Of a stretch of 64,000 bases of DNA, positions 62,717 to 64,000 are shown piece by piece. Location of the stretch: contig CM060194.1 in assembly GCA_030549335.1 (NCBI GenBank), positions 69,414,077 through 69,478,076 on the forward strand, given 5' to 3'. How positions within the stretch are numbered: the stretch's first letter is position 1; each line of letters begins with the position of its first letter. A program made the translations under genes and the position numbers. The notes under the pieces were generated by a model that was not told the DNA's origin, searched no databases, and saw only the letters and a list, made by a program, of their open reading frames with translations. This stretch comes from Pontederia crassipes (Eukaryota; Streptophyta; Magnoliopsida; Commelinales; Pontederiaceae).

Positions 62717-64000
62717 TTCCTTCTATTAGGGCATAAAGATTTTTAGATCAATTGGGAGGTGAAAAGCCGACAACTGACTCCTCCTGAATAATGATCAAAT
62801 GAACAATGGCAATGATGGACACAAAAAAAAGCTTCCTCCTTTCTTGATAAGTTGTTTTCTTCATTTTTTCCCCTTGGATTTATTTTCTATGAAAGGGCTA
62901 CATTGGGTTTCATGAACGTATTTTGTGTTTTATTTATTTGAACTCATTTTTTCCATCAGTAATATTTTTTTACAGTTACTCTTACGTTAAAATTAATCTA
63001 TCAATCTATCTACATATATCATGATTCAAGCAGGATGGATCAAGTTTGATAAAATATATTCCAATGTCAGAATATTATTCGTATTCGATGGTTTATTATT
63101 ATCTAGTTTGATCATTTTGTTGAATCCAATCCGATAGATCCAACTTGACCCATAAATCGATTTCAGATTGATTATCAAATCGGGTCTTACAACATCAATA
63201 TAAACTGATTTAGTTAATATTATCATTAAATATTAGTAAAAATATATTTAGGGTTACATATTTAAATATATTTGTTCATACTTTTAAAGAGAAATTGATA
63301 TTTCAAATATTTAATACTATAACCAGAATATACAAAAAACTTAAATATATCAAACATAAATCTTATAATATAATAGAAGAGTATTAAATTAGATAAACTT
63401 ATTATAAAATACAAAATGAAAATGGCTTATGGACTAACAAGATAAACACAAATAAAATCACTCTATAATTTAATTGGGCTCTTTTTAGATATTTTTCTCA
63501 AAATTTTGGGTTCAATAGGTTCTCCGCGCGATTCTCTATATCTTTAATGTATAAAATATATTTTGAGTTATATATATATCATTTATTTTAATGATTGTTA
63601 CAATATTTTGTTCTACCATAATATCTATTATTCTATTATATTTAAGATTATATTACAGATGTGAAATTAAATTATATTATGTATAATTATATAAATTAGT
63701 TTAACTTTTATAAACCGCGTATTTGGTAGTGTATTCAAATGTTATTTTGTAATCTTTATTCGCCGATTTAAGTTATATTATAATCACTTCTAACACATGG
63801 TTGAAATTATTTTCTTAAAACTTATATATTTTTTGAGAAAAAAAACGAACAAGGTTTAAAAATTGATTAGTCGTTGCGGCCCCCTTTTAAATTATATTAT
63901 AGTCACTTCTAACACATGATTGACAATGTTTTTAAAATCTTCTATAATTTCCAAAATTATGTGCACGAAAACAGGCAAATGTAGCTACAATATAAACCCA
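62717..64000. other. AT-rich right edge
   Basis: No gene is supported. A patch at 63090-63190 (GATCCAACTTGACCC and nearby) resembles the patch at 27770-27880 and may be another short repeat family. The last part repeats a short phrase, AGTCACTTCTAACACATG or near match, at about 63783 and 63901. Confidence 0.35.

Overview
This window looks like nuclear DNA from a flowering plant. The coding genes have introns with GT-AG borders, the families are plant-specific (NAC factor, plastid glutamate-1-semialdehyde aminomutase, BAHD acyltransferase, membrane-anchored ubiquitin-fold protein), and the spaces between them are AT-rich and full of plant retroelements (L1-type LINEs with an RNase H end, a Ty3-type LTR element, Au-like SINEs, small hAT elements). 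The mix of GC-rich exons and long AT-rich spacers fits a non-grass monocot, but I cannot fix the species from sequence alone.

Layout. 1-1.9 kb: a three-exon NAC gene of the VNI2/NAC083 type on the minus strand. 2.1-2.75 kb: a complete small hAT-like element with perfect 8-bp target duplications. 2.8-6.3 kb: a decayed minus-strand LINE. 6.3-12.0 kb: a minus-strand Ty3-type LTR retrotransposon reduced to LTR, primer site, gag and the start of protease, joined to a partial second LTR. 12.8-18.3 kb: a second, plus-strand LINE that keeps its whole domain order and carries a 530-bp tandem duplication. 22.9-25.2 kb: an eight-exon glycerophosphodiester phosphodiesterase gene. 28.1-29.0 kb: a possible non-coding (snoRNA-type) transcription unit. 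30.6-37.4 kb: an intronless EFL1 ribosome-biogenesis GTPase gene flanked by related repeat segments. 38.9-41.4 kb: a receptor-like cytoplasmic kinase pseudogene. 43.4-45.5 kb: a MUB gene whose last exon I could not find. 46.2-46.5 kb: a 172-bp tandem repeat. 47.2-49.0 kb: a perfect solo LTR. 50.4-56.2 kb: the GSA aminomutase gene, with a LINE fragment in intron 1 and two SINEs in intron 2. 57.5-59.2 kb: a BAHD acyltransferase gene like omega-hydroxyacid feruloyl transferase. 62.2-62.7 kb: a second complete hAT-like element.

The genes do not form a pathway. They are independent housekeeping or tissue genes: tetrapyrrole synthesis (GSA), 60S subunit maturation (EFL1), phosphate and lipid turnover (GDPD), suberin or cutin acylation (HHT-like), transcription control (NAC) and membrane ubiquitin handling (MUB). 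What stands out is the transposon record, where several insertions can be bounded to the base by their target duplications. All exon borders are inferred from reading frame and splice consensus, not from transcripts.
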